Part shown: in pieces, positions 55,464 to 64,000 of the stretch
Layout of the letters: each line of letters begins with the position of its first letter
Position numbering within the stretch: the stretch's first letter is position 1
Program-made: the position numbers and the translations under genes
Source of the DNA: Acidithiobacillus acidisediminis
GTDB lineage: Bacteria > Pseudomonadota > Gammaproteobacteria > Acidithiobacillales > Acidithiobacillaceae
Length of the DNA stretch: 64,000 nt
Direction of reading: 5' to 3'
Assembly (NCBI RefSeq): GCF_023277115.1
Contig: NZ_JALQCS010000001.1
Span: 1,296,001-1,360,000, forward strand
Notes under the pieces: generated by a model
Database searches by the model: none
What the model was told of the DNA's origin: nothing
Seen by the model: only the letters and a program-made list of their open reading frames with translations

Positions 55464-56567
55464 ATGGCAGTGCCACTGATACAAAGCTATCGGGTAGGTC
55501 GATATATCATCGGCCAAAAATTGCGCGGAAACCGCCGTTATCCTTTGGTGCTGATGCTCGAGCCACTTTTTCGCTGTAACTTGGCCTGCGCAGGTTGTGG
55601 AAAAATCGATTACCCTGATGAGGTTCTCGATAAACGCCTGTCGGTAGAAGAGTGTATTGGCGCTGCCGAGGAGTGCGGTGCGCCGATTGTCTCTATCGCA
55701 GGGGGTGAACCCCTGATTCACAAGGATATGCCAGAGATCGTTGCTGGGCTGATAGAGCGCAAGCGCTTCGTCTATCTGTGTACCAATGCGTTGCTCCTGA
55801 AAAAGCGTATGGGTGACTACCAACCTTCTCCCTATTTGACGTTCTCGGTGCATCTCGACGGGAATGAGCATCGTCATGATGATTCTGTCTGTCAGCCTGG
55901 CACCTACAAGCGCGCAGCAATGGCGATTCGTGAGGCGGTAGAAAATGGCTTTCGCGTCACCGTCAACTGCACCCTGTTTCAGGGGGAAGGTGCGGAAGAG
56001 GTGGCAGGTTTCCTTGATGATTGCAAGGCGATGGGTGTGGAAGGAGTGACGATCTCGCCGGGTTTCAACTATGAGCGGGCGCCGCAGCAAGAGGTGTTCA
56101 TCAAGCGCCAGGCGTCCCGCCAGCTCTTCCGTGACATTTTTCGCCTGGGCAAGGAGCGCAAGGCGAAATGGAAATTCAACCAGTCGAGTTTGTTTCTGGA
56201 TTTTCTGGCTGGTAACCAGACCTACCAATGCACGCCCTGGGGCAATCCCACGCGCAATATCTTTGGTTGGCAAAAACCTTGCTACCTGCTGGTGAGTGAG
56301 GGCTATGCACCAAGTTTTCGCGCTTTGATGGAGGAAACTCCCTGGGAACGCTATGGCGTGGGTAACAACAGCAAATGTGACCAGTGTCAGGTGCACTCTG
56401 GTTTTGAGCCAACAGCGGTGAACGATACCTTCGCTCACCCCCTCAAGGCGCTGAAGGTATCGCTCTTCGGGCCGAGAACGCGGGGGCCGATGGCTCCCGA
56501 CATGCCCGCAAGCCCTCCGGGTCCGGGCAGCGAGCGGCCGGTGTTCCCCTTGCGGGTGGAACGTTGA
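55464..56567 (+). CDS. hpnH: Adenosylhopane synthase HpnH (radical SAM)
   Basis: HpnH joins a 5'-deoxyadenosyl group to hopene, the first step of the extended side chain. The 367-residue protein has its cluster ligands C38, C42, C45 in FRCNLACAGCG, the family stretch SIAGGEPLIH, and SPGFNYERAPQQEVFI. A Pro-rich tail follows NDTFAHPLKAL. AGGAG lies 9 bases before the ATG. It has its own promoter element and is separated from the di-iron gene by 101 bases, unlike the overlapping genes before it. Confidence 0.95.
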   Translation: MAVPLIQSYRVGRYIIGQKLRGNRRYPLVLMLEPLFRCNLACAGCGKIDYPDEVLDKRLSVEECIGAAEECGAPIVSIAGGEPLIHKDMPEIVAGLIERKRFVYLCTNALLLKKRMGDYQPSPYLTFSVHLDGNEHRHDDSVCQPGTYKRAAMAIREAVENGFRVTVNCTLFQGEGAEEVAGFLDDCKAMGVEGVTISPGFNYERAPQQEVFIKRQASRQLFRDIFRLGKERKAKWKFNQSSLFLDFLAGNQTYQCTPWGNPTRNIFGWQKPCYLLVSEGYAPSFRALMEETPWERYGVGNNSKCDQCQVHSGFEPTAVNDTFAHPLKALKVSLFGPRTRGPMAPDMPASPPGPGSERPVFPLRVER

Positions 56568-56597
56568 ACCCGTCTGCCTAATATAAGGAGCTACGGC

Positions 56598-57254
56598 ATG
56601 TCTTATAAGTCAAGGGTTTTGCTTCCGGTTCTCTCTCTCGCTTGCTTCTTTGCCATAAGTCCGATGGCATGGGCGGATTCCTCGCCCTCCAGTACAGTGA
56701 CGGCAGAGAGCAGTAGTGCTGAGACGACGATTCAAACTCTCGATCAGGCGATCTTGTCCACGATGCAGGCGGGAGAGAAGGCGGGCTACCAGGGGCGGTA
56801 CAAGATCATTGCACCGGTTCTGAACAAGACGTTTGATTTTCGCGGCATTGCGCAAATCGCTTTGGGTTCTGATTGGCCAAAGTTGAGCGCCGCACAGCAA
56901 AAGCAGTTTGTCAGCGTGCTGGCAGAATACACCGCCGCCACCTACGCTGGCCGCTTCGATAGTTACAATGGCGAGCATCTCGCTGTGATTCAAACACAGC
57001 AGCTACGCCCGGGTACGATGGGGGTTTTTACTACCCTTACCCTGAAGAATGGTCGGGTGCATCGTTTTGACTATCTTCTGACCCAAGACAAAGGGGCTGG
57101 ATGGCGCGTTATCAATGTGGTTGCTGATGGCGTCAGCGACCTGTCCATGAAACGCTCAGAATACACCCAGATGATCAAAAACAAGGGCTTCTCTGCACTG
57201 ATTGCGCATCTACAGCAACAAATTAACGACTACGCGACGGGCAAGAAATCGTGA
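56598..57254 (+). CDS. hpnM: Hopanoid-associated MlaC/Ttg2D-like periplasmic lipid carrier HpnM
   Basis: A 218-residue exported protein with a signal peptide (cleaved near PMAWA-D, residue 26) and the MlaC domain: FDFRGIAQIALGSDWPKLS, FVSVLAEYTAATYAGRFDSY and a final helix. MlaC proteins ferry lipids between the membranes; HpnM is the version found with hopanoid genes. AAGGAG precedes the ATG. The stop overlaps the mlaA start by four bases, so carrier and outer-membrane receptor are coupled. Confidence 0.88.
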   Translation: MSYKSRVLLPVLSLACFFAISPMAWADSSPSSTVTAESSSAETTIQTLDQAILSTMQAGEKAGYQGRYKIIAPVLNKTFDFRGIAQIALGSDWPKLSAAQQKQFVSVLAEYTAATYAGRFDSYNGEHLAVIQTQQLRPGTMGVFTTLTLKNGRVHRFDYLLTQDKGAGWRVINVVADGVSDLSMKRSEYTQMIKNKGFSALIAHLQQQINDYATGKKS

Positions 57255-58024
57255 AATTTGCGCGCTGGTCTATGCTGCTCGGTCTTGTTGGCCTCCTATC
57301 CTTGGGCGGCTGTGCCACCATGCAGGGGCCGGCCACAAAATCCTCGGGAGACAATGATCCGTTTGAGCCAGTCAATAAACCCATCTTTCATGCCAATCTC
57401 TGGTTGTTCCGTAATGTGCTTAGCCCGGTCAACCAAGGTTACGAGGCAGTCACACCGAAATTTTTTCGTAGCAGTGTGAGCAATGTGTTTGCCAATGCAG
57501 ATATGCCCTACATTTTCGTCAATGATTTTCTCCAAGGCCGAGTGCAGCCTGGGATGGAGGGTTTGAGCCGCTTTCTCGTCAATACTATTTTTGGCTTGGG
57601 GGGCATATTTGATGTGGCAAACAAACTGGATTTGCCCAAGCAAGATAATAGCTTTGGCGTGACTCTCGGGGTCTGGGGCGTGCCGCAGGGGCCGTATCTG
57701 GTGCTGCCGTTCTATGGTCCCAGTTCGCTGCGCAACCTACCGGGTATGGCACTGGCGATTTTTGTATCGCCCCCGTATTATTTCCCTACCAGCAATGCTC
57801 AATGGGCGTGGTCAGGCATGAGCGTGATCAATACGGGTCATGTGGATGCACCGCAGGTAAAGATGGTGGAAGATGCGGTCAATCCGTATATTTTCGCGCG
57901 TAATGCCTGGGAACAGCACGAGCAGTTCTTGATTGATGGCGGAAAGGTCAGTAAAGAGCAGTTGTTGCAGGGATTGGATCTGCCGCCAACTGCCGCGACT
58001 GCATCCGGAGCTGCTGTACCGTGA
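57251..58024 (+). CDS. mlaA: MlaA/VacJ-family outer-membrane lipoprotein
   Basis: A 257-residue lipoprotein with lipobox LSLGGC (acylated Cys near residue 21). The mature part starts DPFEPVNKPIFHANLW, then FVNDFLQGRVQPGMEGLSRFLVNT and GVWGVPQGPYLVLPFYGPSS, all MlaA hallmarks. MlaA handles lipids in the outer leaflet with MlaC. GTG start overlapping hpnM; the stop overlaps gatC by four bases. Together with HpnM and HpnN it points to hopanoid traffic. Confidence 0.9.
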   Translation: MKFARWSMLLGLVGLLSLGGCATMQGPATKSSGDNDPFEPVNKPIFHANLWLFRNVLSPVNQGYEAVTPKFFRSSVSNVFANADMPYIFVNDFLQGRVQPGMEGLSRFLVNTIFGLGGIFDVANKLDLPKQDNSFGVTLGVWGVPQGPYLVLPFYGPSSLRNLPGMALAIFVSPPYYFPTSNAQWAWSGMSVINTGHVDAPQVKMVEDAVNPYIFARNAWEQHEQFLIDGGKVSKEQLLQGLDLPPTAATASGAAVP

Positions 58025-58320
58025 AGGAAGAGAATTTGGATACGGAAATCGTCAAACGCATCGCACTATTGAGTCGTATCGCCTTGCCCGAGGCGGAACT
58101 GCCACAGGTTGCGACACAACTAGAGCGGATTTTTTCTTTGGTCGCAGAGATGCAGGCGGTGCCTACCGAGGGGATCGAACCTATGGCCCACCCTCTGGAC
58201 TTGCAACAGCCATTGCGTCCGGACGCGTTACGCCCACAGAATTTGCCCCGTGAGGAACTGATGGCCTCCGCGCCGCGCGCGCAGGATGGGTTGTTTCTGG
58301 TTCCCAAAGTCATCGAATAA
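58021..58320 (+). CDS. gatC: Aspartyl/glutamyl-tRNA amidotransferase subunit C
   Basis: The 99-residue product fits GatC: IVKRIALLSRIALPE, then LERIFSLVAEMQAVPTEGIEPMAHP and the C-terminal DGLFLVPKVIE. It stabilises GatA-GatB. The GTG start overlaps the mlaA stop, which ties the amidotransferase genes to the hopanoid transcript at least by position. Confidence 0.92.
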   Translation: MKEENLDTEIVKRIALLSRIALPEAELPQVATQLERIFSLVAEMQAVPTEGIEPMAHPLDLQQPLRPDALRPQNLPREELMASAPRAQDGLFLVPKVIE

Positions 58321-58329
58321 GGTACGATC

Positions 58330-59802
58330 ATGGAACTCCACCAGATGGATGTGGCGGAGCTCGCCGCTGGCCTGCGCGAGAAAAATTTTTCCGCAGTTGA
58401 GCTCACAACAGCACTCCTTGCCCGTATCCCCGCCTCGCAAGAGCGCATCAATGCGTTCATCACGGTCAGTGAAGAATCGGCGCTGGAACAGGCCCGCGAG
58501 GCTGACCAGCGCCGGGCAGGGGGAGAGACGGGCGCCTTGCTCGGCATTCCGCTCGCGCACAAGGACATCTTTTGTACCCGGGGCGAACGCACGACTTGCG
58601 GCTCGAAGATGTTGGCGGATTTCTTATCACCCTATGACGCAACGGTGGTGCAGCGGCTACGGGAGGCCGGGGTGATCACCCTGGGCAAGCTCAACATGGA
58701 TGAGTTTGCCATGGGCTCCTCAAACGAAACTAGTCACTTTGGCGCGGTACATAATCCGTGGGCTTTGGAACGCGTGCCGGGAGGATCCTCTGGAGGATCA
58801 GCGGCATCCTTGGCGGCGCGACTGGTCCCCCTCGCTACGGGAACGGATACTGGCGGATCGATTCGCCAGCCCGCGGCCTTCTGCGGGGTTACCGGACTCA
58901 AGCCCACCTACGGTAGGGTTTCGCGCTACGGGATGATTGCCTTCGCTTCGAGTCTCGATCAGGGTGGTCCGATGGCGCGCACGGCGGCGGATTGCGCCTT
59001 GCTGATGGATGCAATGGCGGGCCACGATCCCCGCGACTCCACCAGCCACCCGCAAGGGGGAGGGCGATTCTCTGCGGCGCTGGGCCGTAGCCTGCAGGGG
59101 CTGCGCATTGGCGTGCCGGAAGAATTCTTTGGCGCCGGCCTCGATCCGGAGGTGGAGCAGGCGGTACGGGATGCCATCCAATGGTACGCCGCCCAGGGCG
59201 CTGAAATTCGTCCCGTCCATCTGCCGAATAATGTCCATGCGGTCAGTACCTATTATGTGCTGGCACCGGCGGAGGCCTCCAGTAACTTGTCGCGTTTTGA
59301 CGGGGTGCGCTATAGCCATCGCAGCAACGCGCCGGCGGATTTGTTGGAGCTGTATCAGCAGTCTCGCTATGAAGGCTTTGGTGCCGAGGTGCGCCGGCGG
59401 ATTCTGATCGGTAGCTACGTCCTTTCCGCGGGCTACTATGATGCGTACTATCGTAAGGCACAGCAGGTCCGTTCCCTGATTCGCGAGGATTTCCGCCGCG
59501 CCTTCGCCGAGGTGGACGTGATCATGGGGCCGACGACGCCTACCCCAGCCTTTGCTTTGGGTGCCAAGAGTGCGGATCCCGTAGCGATGTATCTCGCCGA
59601 CATCTATACCATTGCCGTCAATCTGGCGGGGATTCCGGCCCTGAGCTTGCCTTGTGGTTTTAGCAAGGAAGGGTTGCCGATTGGCTTGCAGATCATGGGC
59701 GATTACTTTGCCGATGAGTTGATTTTGGGCCTTGGTGATGCCTACCAGCGGGATACCGACTGGCACCGCCGTGAACCCCGTTGGGAGGAGCAGTGCGCAT
59801 GA
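58330..59802 (+). CDS. gatA: Aspartyl/glutamyl-tRNA amidotransferase subunit A
   Basis: The amidase subunit that releases ammonia from glutamine. The Ser-cis-Ser-Lys triad is K78 (LAHKDIF), S153 (GGSSGG) and S177 ([12 protein letters not shown]). The 490-residue length is normal. GatCAB makes Asn-tRNA or Gln-tRNA from mischarged tRNA. Starts 9 bases after gatC and its stop overlaps the gatB ATG. Confidence 0.96.
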   Translation: MELHQMDVAELAAGLREKNFSAVELTTALLARIPASQERINAFITVSEESALEQAREADQRRAGGETGALLGIPLAHKDIFCTRGERTTCGSKMLADFLSPYDATVVQRLREAGVITLGKLNMDEFAMGSSNETSHFGAVHNPWALERVPGGSSGGSAASLAARLVPLATGTDTGGSIRQPAAFCGVTGLKPTYGRVSRYGMIAFASSLDQGGPMARTAADCALLMDAMAGHDPRDSTSHPQGGGRFSAALGRSLQGLRIGVPEEFFGAGLDPEVEQAVRDAIQWYAAQGAEIRPVHLPNNVHAVSTYYVLAPAEASSNLSRFDGVRYSHRSNAPADLLELYQQSRYEGFGAEVRRRILIGSYVLSAGYYDAYYRKAQQVRSLIREDFRRAFAEVDVIMGPTTPTPAFALGAKSADPVAMYLADIYTIAVNLAGIPALSLPCGFSKEGLPIGLQIMGDYFADELILGLGDAYQRDTDWHRREPRWEEQCA

Positions 59803-61229
59803 CCTGGGAAGTCGTCATTGGTCTCGAAGTTCATGTGCAGCTCAACACCCAGAGCAAGATCTTTTGTGCCTGTTCCACCGCCTTTGGGGCTGAGCCCAAC
59901 GCCCATACCTGTCCGGTCTGTCTCGCTATGCCGGGAGCACTGCCGGTATTGAACGAAGCGGCAGTGAACAAGGCCATCGCCTTTGGTTTGGCGATTGGTG
60001 CCGAGCTCAACCGGCGCAGCATCTTTGCGCGTAAGAATTATTTCTACCCGGACCTGCCTAAAGGGTATCAGATCAGCCAGTACGAGATTCCGGTGGTTGG
60101 CCGCGGACACCTCGATATCCTCCTGGCAAATGGAGAAGAAAAGCGGATTGGTATCACCCGCGCACATCTGGAGGAGGATGCCGGTAAGTCCTTGCATGAG
60201 GCCTACGACGGAGAGTCCGGGATCGATCTGAATCGAGCCGGAACGCCGCTGCTGGAGATTGTCTCCGAGCCCGACCTGCGCTCTGCGAGCGACGCAGTGG
60301 CCTATCTGAAAAAGTTGCACGCCCTGGTTCGCTACCTCGATATATCCGATGGTAACATGCAGGAAGGCTCCTTTCGCTGTGACGCGAACGTCTCTCTGCG
60401 GCGGCCCGGTGAACCATACGGCACGCGCGCCGAAATCAAGAACCTCAATTCTTTTCGCTTTCTGGAAAAAGCGATTGGATTTGAGATTGCACGGCAGGCC
60501 GATATCCTCGAGTCTGGAGGGAAGGTGGTGCAGGAAACCCGTCTCTATGATGCCAATCAAGGCGAGACGCGTTCCATGCGCAGCAAGGAAGAGGCAAACG
60601 ACTACCGCTACTTCCCCGACCCCGACCTGTTGCCCTTGCAGCTCAATGACAAACGGATCGAGCAGGTGCGCAAGGCATTGCCTGAGCTGCCTGATGCGCG
60701 CAAGGCGCGGTTTATGGAGCAGCATGGACTGCCGGCCTATGACGCTGCGGTGCTGACGGCAGCACGGGAGCTGGCGGACTATTTCGAAGTGGTGGCGCTT
60801 GGTCAGGATGCCAAGGTCGCTGCCAACTGGGTTATGGGTGAGTTATTGGGTGCCCTGAACAAAACCAATCTCGAGATCGAAAACTGTCCCGTAACGGCGG
60901 AAGAGTTGCGTCAACTCCTCGCCCGTATTGCCGATCAGACCATTTCTGGGAAAATTGCCAAGGAAATCTTTGAAATCCTCTTTCACGAAGGCGGTACGGT
61001 GGATGCCATCATCGATGCGCGGGGCTTACGGCAGATTACCGATACCAGTGCCATCGTTGCCATGATCGACGACATCATTGCAAAAAATCCACAGCAGGCC
61101 GCAGATTACCGGTCTGGGAAGGAAAAACTTTTTGGTTTCTTCGTGGGTCAGGTGATGAAGGCGAGCCAGGGAAAGGCCAATCCAGATCAGGTCAATGCGT
61201 TACTCCGAGAACGTTTGCAGTCGGAATAA
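59799..61229 (+). CDS. gatB: Aspartyl/glutamyl-tRNA amidotransferase subunit B
   Basis: The tRNA-binding and kinase subunit, 476 residues. [20 protein letters not shown] and the cysteine pairs CAC...CPVC near residues 28-45 are typical, as are [15 protein letters not shown] and [10 protein letters not shown]. The C-terminal YqeY-like tail ends with [20 protein letters not shown]. The ATG at 59799 overlaps the gatA stop and has GGGAGGAG upstream. Last gene before a strong terminator. Confidence 0.96.
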   Translation: MTWEVVIGLEVHVQLNTQSKIFCACSTAFGAEPNAHTCPVCLAMPGALPVLNEAAVNKAIAFGLAIGAELNRRSIFARKNYFYPDLPKGYQISQYEIPVVGRGHLDILLANGEEKRIGITRAHLEEDAGKSLHEAYDGESGIDLNRAGTPLLEIVSEPDLRSASDAVAYLKKLHALVRYLDISDGNMQEGSFRCDANVSLRRPGEPYGTRAEIKNLNSFRFLEKAIGFEIARQADILESGGKVVQETRLYDANQGETRSMRSKEEANDYRYFPDPDLLPLQLNDKRIEQVRKALPELPDARKARFMEQHGLPAYDAAVLTAARELADYFEVVALGQDAKVAANWVMGELLGALNKTNLEIENCPVTAEELRQLLARIADQTISGKIAKEIFEILFHEGGTVDAIIDARGLRQITDTSAIVAMIDDIIAKNPQQAADYRSGKEKLFGFFVGQVMKASQGKANPDQVNALLRERLQSE

Positions 61230-61254
61230 TGGGTCAATCGAATAGCAGGAATTG

Positions 61255-61283
61255 AAAACGCCCGATACGTTATCGGGCGTTTT
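61255..61283. terminator. Bidirectional rho-independent terminator
   Basis: AAAACGCCCGATA and TATCGGGCGTTTT pair fully around a 3-base loop (stem core 61259-61267 with 61271-61279), giving an A/U-flanked stem usable on both strands. It ends the gatCAB transcript on the plus strand and the SCP2-like gene on the minus strand. Confidence 0.9.
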
Positions 61284-61293
61284 GCGTCTTTGC

Positions 61294-61797
61294 TCAGGAA
61301 GCGGGGACCGTCGCTGGTACTTCTTTTACCAGCTTCAAAAATTCGGAAAATGGCCCCATGTTTTCCATAGCTTCCATTTTTGGTCCCTTGAAATTCAGGC
61401 GGCCAAACATCATCGCCATCATCGGGGAGCCCATGTGATGCCAGTCATGGGTGGTGGCCCACATTTTGTAGTCGTAGTTGTAATTCAGGTCAGTGACCTT
61501 TATCGGACCGCCATAGATGCACTCCGCCTTGCCATCCTTGGGGGCAATTTCGAGCTGCACGGGCGGCGTCGATTTCATACTGGAATCGGAAATCTCCATG
61601 ACTTTATAGCCCTTGCCCCCATTGTTCTTGATCCACGAGCCCGCTAACTTTGTCGTCAAGGTGTCGTTTTGGTTCCAGGCGCTGCAGAGATCCTTGGCCC
61701 ATTCTGGCGACATGAAATCGGGTGCTGCGGCGAAGGCCAGGGCCGGGGCCGCTACTACCGAGCCAACTACCGCAGACAGCAACAGTTTTTTGATCAT
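61294..61797 (-). CDS. Exported SCP2-like lipid-binding protein
   Basis: A 167-residue protein with a signal peptide (cleaved near AFA, residue 23). The mature part resembles the SCP2 sterol-carrier domain: a central strand LEIAPKDGKAE, then ATTHDWHHMG and MMFGRLNFKGPKMEAMENMGP, which follow the family's order of a DW-containing helix and a GKLKVKGD-like strand and helix. Family members bind sterols and other lipids in a hydrophobic tunnel. Being exported and facing the hopanoid locus, it may carry hopanoids in the periplasm. The start is 61797 or 61800 (AGGAG site). A TATATACT sequence about 45 bases upstream could be its -10; the rest of the gap (61813-61934) is AT-rich. Confidence 0.62.
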   Translation of the reverse strand: MIKKLLLSAVVGSVVAAPALAFAAAPDFMSPEWAKDLCSAWNQNDTLTTKLAGSWIKNNGGKGYKVMEISDSSMKSTPPVQLEIAPKDGKAECIYGGPIKVTDLNYNYDYKMWATTHDWHHMGSPMMAMMFGRLNFKGPKMEAMENMGPFSEFLKLVKEVPATVPAS

Positions 61798-61934
61798 CAT
61801 CCTTCTCCTCATCCCGCGTGTCAGTTGTATCCTTCCGAAGTATATAGCGTGAGAAGAGCGCGGGACAGCAATAGATTTTTATTTTGTAATAAAGCAGAAA
61901 GATTAAGAATATCAGGGGATTCTGGAAACACTTC

Positions 61935-63083
61935 TTATGCACCAGCACGCGGATTGAATAAATGCTCGTATTCCGCGATGGCAAAGCGGTCCGTCATGCC
62001 GGCAATATAGTCAGCCACGATCCGCGCGCGCCGGCGCAGGTCACCCGCCTCACCAAGACGCTGTTGATGTTTGCGTGGCAGCAGCTGGGGATCGGCAAAG
62101 AGCAGGGCAAAGATTTGGCGTACGGTCCTTTTGGCCTTTTCGGCTTGGCGATGTACCCGCGGATGGCGATATAGATTGGCCATGAGAAAGGCCTTGAGCT
62201 TGCGAATGGCGTGAACCATCTCTGGACTGTGCGCCGCCAATGCCTCAGGGTGTTGCCGAACGTCGGCGAGACTGCGAATCCCAGCGGCGGCAATACGCGC
62301 GGAACTGTACTCGACGAGGTCGGTGATAAGTAGATTGATCAGGCGGCGTCCTGCCTCGTGCCGCAAGACACTGCGCGCTGCCGTGGGATAGCGGCGCTGC
62401 ACCTCGCGGTAAATCGACCCGAACATGGTTTCCTCGCAGAGGGCCTCAAGATCGATCAGCCCGGCACGCAGGCCATCGTCGATGTCATGATTGTTGTAGG
62501 CAATCTCGTCCGCCAGATTGGTGATCTGCGCCTCGAGGCTGGCCTGCTCTCCCTTCAGAAATCGCTCGCCGACATCCCCCAATTTTTCCGCACGGCTGCG
62601 ACTGCAGTGCTTGAGTATTCCTTCTCGAGTCTCGAAGGTGAGGTTGAGACCGGGAAAATCCCCATACCGGGCTTCCAACACGTCGACAACCCGCAGCGAC
62701 TGAATGTTGTGCTCGAATCCTCCGTATTCAGTCATGCAGGCATTCAGTGCATCCTGGCCGGCATGACCAAAGGGCGTATGTCCGAGGTCATGGGCAAGGG
62801 CGATGGCTTCCACGAGGTCTTCGTCCAGACCCAATTGCCGGGCAATGGAACGGGCTACCTGACCCACCTCCAGACTATGGGTGAGGCGAGTACGATAGAG
62901 ATCACCCTCATGATTGACGAAGACCTGGGTCTTGTATTCGAGGCGGCGAAAGGCCGTGGAGTGAATGACCCGATCGCGATCGCGCTGGTGCGCGCTGCGT
63001 CCTCCCGTGGGTTCCTCCTCTGGATGGCGCCGCCCGCGCGTCTGCTGCGGGTGCGCAGCGTAGTCCGCCAAGGCGTGTTCCAT
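61935..63083 (-). CDS. dgt: Deoxyguanosinetriphosphate triphosphohydrolase-like protein
   Basis: An HD-domain dNTP triphosphohydrolase of 382 residues. The metal site is seen in RLTHSLEVGQVARSIA (first His), AIALAHDLGHTPFGHAG (HD pair) and NLADEIAYNNHDIDDGL (final Asp). It hydrolyses dNTPs to nucleosides and triphosphate. It follows thyX by 2 bases; thymidylate synthesis and dNTP clearance in one transcript both affect the DNA precursor pool. Its Shine-Dalgarno is poor. Confidence 0.9.
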   Translation of the reverse strand: MEHALADYAAHPQQTRGRRHPEEEPTGGRSAHQRDRDRVIHSTAFRRLEYKTQVFVNHEGDLYRTRLTHSLEVGQVARSIARQLGLDEDLVEAIALAHDLGHTPFGHAGQDALNACMTEYGGFEHNIQSLRVVDVLEARYGDFPGLNLTFETREGILKHCSRSRAEKLGDVGERFLKGEQASLEAQITNLADEIAYNNHDIDDGLRAGLIDLEALCEETMFGSIYREVQRRYPTAARSVLRHEAGRRLINLLITDLVEYSSARIAAAGIRSLADVRQHPEALAAHSPEMVHAIRKLKAFLMANLYRHPRVHRQAEKAKRTVRQIFALLFADPQLLPRKHQQRLGEAGDLRRRARIVADYIAGMTDRFAIAEYEHLFNPRAGA

Positions 63084-63085
63084 GC

Positions 63086-63892
63086 TCAGCTGTGGCTCTC
63101 GGCCAAGACCTGCTCCATGGTGCTTGCGAGCAACGGTAGGCGGCGGGAAAAGAGTAGGTAGGCCGCGTCGGCGTATTGGCGAATCTCATACTGGGCATCA
63201 GCCTTGCGCCGCAGGCGGAAAAAATTCATCAGACTGCGAAAATTCACGGTCCAGTAGACATCGGAATATGCGGCTACCGGCATGACATTGCGCAACAATT
63301 CGCGCGCTCGGCCACGATAGGGATCACGCCCACCGCTTTTGGCCGGCAGCGTACCATCCGCGCGAGCGGCATCGATCCGGGTGCAGGCAGCGCTGTATTG
63401 TTCCTCGTACCAGGCAAACAAACTGGCCATCAGCGCTTCATATTCTGCCATGCTGTCATCATCCAATACGGCGTAGCCATCCACCGTGCGTGCCGCGAGA
63501 TCCGGCACGTAGGCCTCAGAGATAGGCTTACGATAACGCATGGAAAACTCATTCCAACTGGAGATGCGGTGCTTGACCCACTGTCGGAGAACGAAAATGG
63601 GTGCCACGAAACGAAAGCGAAAATAGACCGTCTCGAAGGGGGTGCCGTGCTGATCGTGAAGTAGCTGGTAGAGCAGACTGCGATCGCGCTCACTGAAGGA
63701 TTCGGCATTGGCGAGACGATTGTTGGTGGTGCTGATGCGGGCGGTATTGATGATCGTGGCCTCATCCCCCCAGCTATCTTCCAGCTCGATGAAGCCAAAA
63801 TTGCCGATTCGCAGGCAGGCGTCGGGGTGCTGCCGAAGGCGCGCAGCAATCTCCTCTTCCAGCTCGTTGGTGGCCTTGTTGTGTTCTGCCAT
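63086..63892 (-). CDS. thyX: Flavin-dependent thymidylate synthase ThyX
   Basis: Methylates dUMP with methylenetetrahydrofolate and reduced flavin. The 268-residue product has the ThyX motif at 107-120 as KHRISSWNEFSMRY; the usual first Arg of RHRxxSxNExSxRY is Lys here. The C-terminal ARELLRNVMPVAAYSDVYWT and MNFFRLRRKADAQYEIR regions are typical. It lies between probable aroB and dgt on the same strand. Confidence 0.9.
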   Translation of the reverse strand: MAEHNKATNELEEEIAARLRQHPDACLRIGNFGFIELEDSWGDEATIINTARISTTNNRLANAESFSERDRSLLYQLLHDQHGTPFETVYFRFRFVAPIFVLRQWVKHRISSWNEFSMRYRKPISEAYVPDLAARTVDGYAVLDDDSMAEYEALMASLFAWYEEQYSAACTRIDAARADGTLPAKSGGRDPYRGRARELLRNVMPVAAYSDVYWTVNFRSLMNFFRLRRKADAQYEIRQYADAAYLLFSRRLPLLASTMEQVLAESHS

Positions 63893-63895
63893 AGC

Positions 63896-64000
63896 TTACT
63901 CCATGAAGGCGTTGAGGGTCTGTCGTATGGCAGCCTCGGGTACATCGCCGGTAATGATCGATTCACCGATGCCACGCAGCAGGATGAAGCGAATCTGTCC
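63896..64000 (-). CDS. aroB: 3' end of a probable 3-dehydroquinate synthase (cut by window edge)
   Basis: The last 34 codons are present and read GQIRFILLRGIGES followed by IITGDVPEAAIRQTL, then TAA 3 bases before the thyX start. This resembles the C-terminus of AroB (a K/G-x-L/I-R-F-x-LL-x-xIG stretch followed by DVP). The aroB-dgt neighbourhood, common in Proteobacteria, supports it. Only the tail is visible, so the identity is tentative. Confidence 0.55.
   Translation of the reverse strand, partial: GQIRFILLRGIGESIITGDVPEAAIRQTLNAFME

Noticed and set aside
55422-56438. Open frame of 338 codons on the minus strand
   Set aside because: Antisense to hpnH, whose radical SAM motifs are clear; no family features.
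58798-60725. Two long minus-strand frames (322 and 327 codons)
   Set aside because: Antisense to gatA and gatB; shadows of strongly coding sequence.

Overview
The window looks like chromosome of an acidophilic, sulfur-oxidising chemolithoautotroph of the Acidithiobacillus type. The basis is a thiosulfate-oxidising Sox block (soxB, soxA, soxX with dedicated cytochrome c maturation genes), a HiPIP, a long hopanoid operon, a bd-type oxidase subunit and gammaproteobacterial housekeeping genes such as hda, secB, cyaY and gatCAB. The genus is an inference from gene content; no rRNA or tRNA gene is present to confirm it. Coding density is very high and no gap without a gene exceeds 300 bases.

Layout. 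1-9.3 kb (minus strand unless stated): truncated cydA; yajR-clc-hypothetical; a divergent LysR regulator (plus); then purM-purN-cinA-like-clc2. 9.4-12.5 kb: sodB (minus) divergent from hda-yihY-lipoprotein (plus). 12.5-20.4 kb (minus): the Sox block, read hip, then DUF302-soxB-membrane cytochrome-resB-soxX-soxA-ccsB. The hip and DUF302 leaders carry near-identical -24/-12 (sigma-54 type) promoter elements. No soxYZ or soxCD lies in the window. 20.4-28.5 kb (minus): pepA-holC-hypothetical-valS-nhaA-nadC. 28.5-32.8 kb (plus): lptF-lptG and a dynamin-like GTPase. 32.8-38.2 kb (minus): dsrE-like, apaH, membrane protein, recQ, cyaY, EVE protein, GST-like, hypothetical. 38.4-42.7 kb (plus): secB, gpsA, then a histidine kinase and a sigma-54-activating response regulator.

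42.7-58.0 kb (plus) is the hopanoid locus: squalene synthase, shc, hpnG, hpnA, hpnI, hpnJ, hpnK, hpnN, hpnL, an unnamed ferritin-like di-iron protein, hpnH (with its own palindromic promoter), hpnM and mlaA. These would make squalene, cyclise it, add the ribose-derived C5 side chain, attach and process an amino sugar towards a cyclitol ether, and move the lipids to the outer membrane. gatC-gatA-gatB follow with overlapping coding ends and finish at a strong bidirectional terminator. Facing it on the minus strand are an exported SCP2-like lipid-binding protein, then dgt, thyX and the 3' end of a probable aroB.

Least explained parts: the di-iron protein coupled to hpnL, the exported SCP2-like protein in a hopanoid-making organism, the paired sigma-54-like promoters of hip and the Sox operon, the Sox block without its SoxYZ carrier, and two ClC paralogues that both appear to lack the proton-coupling glutamate.
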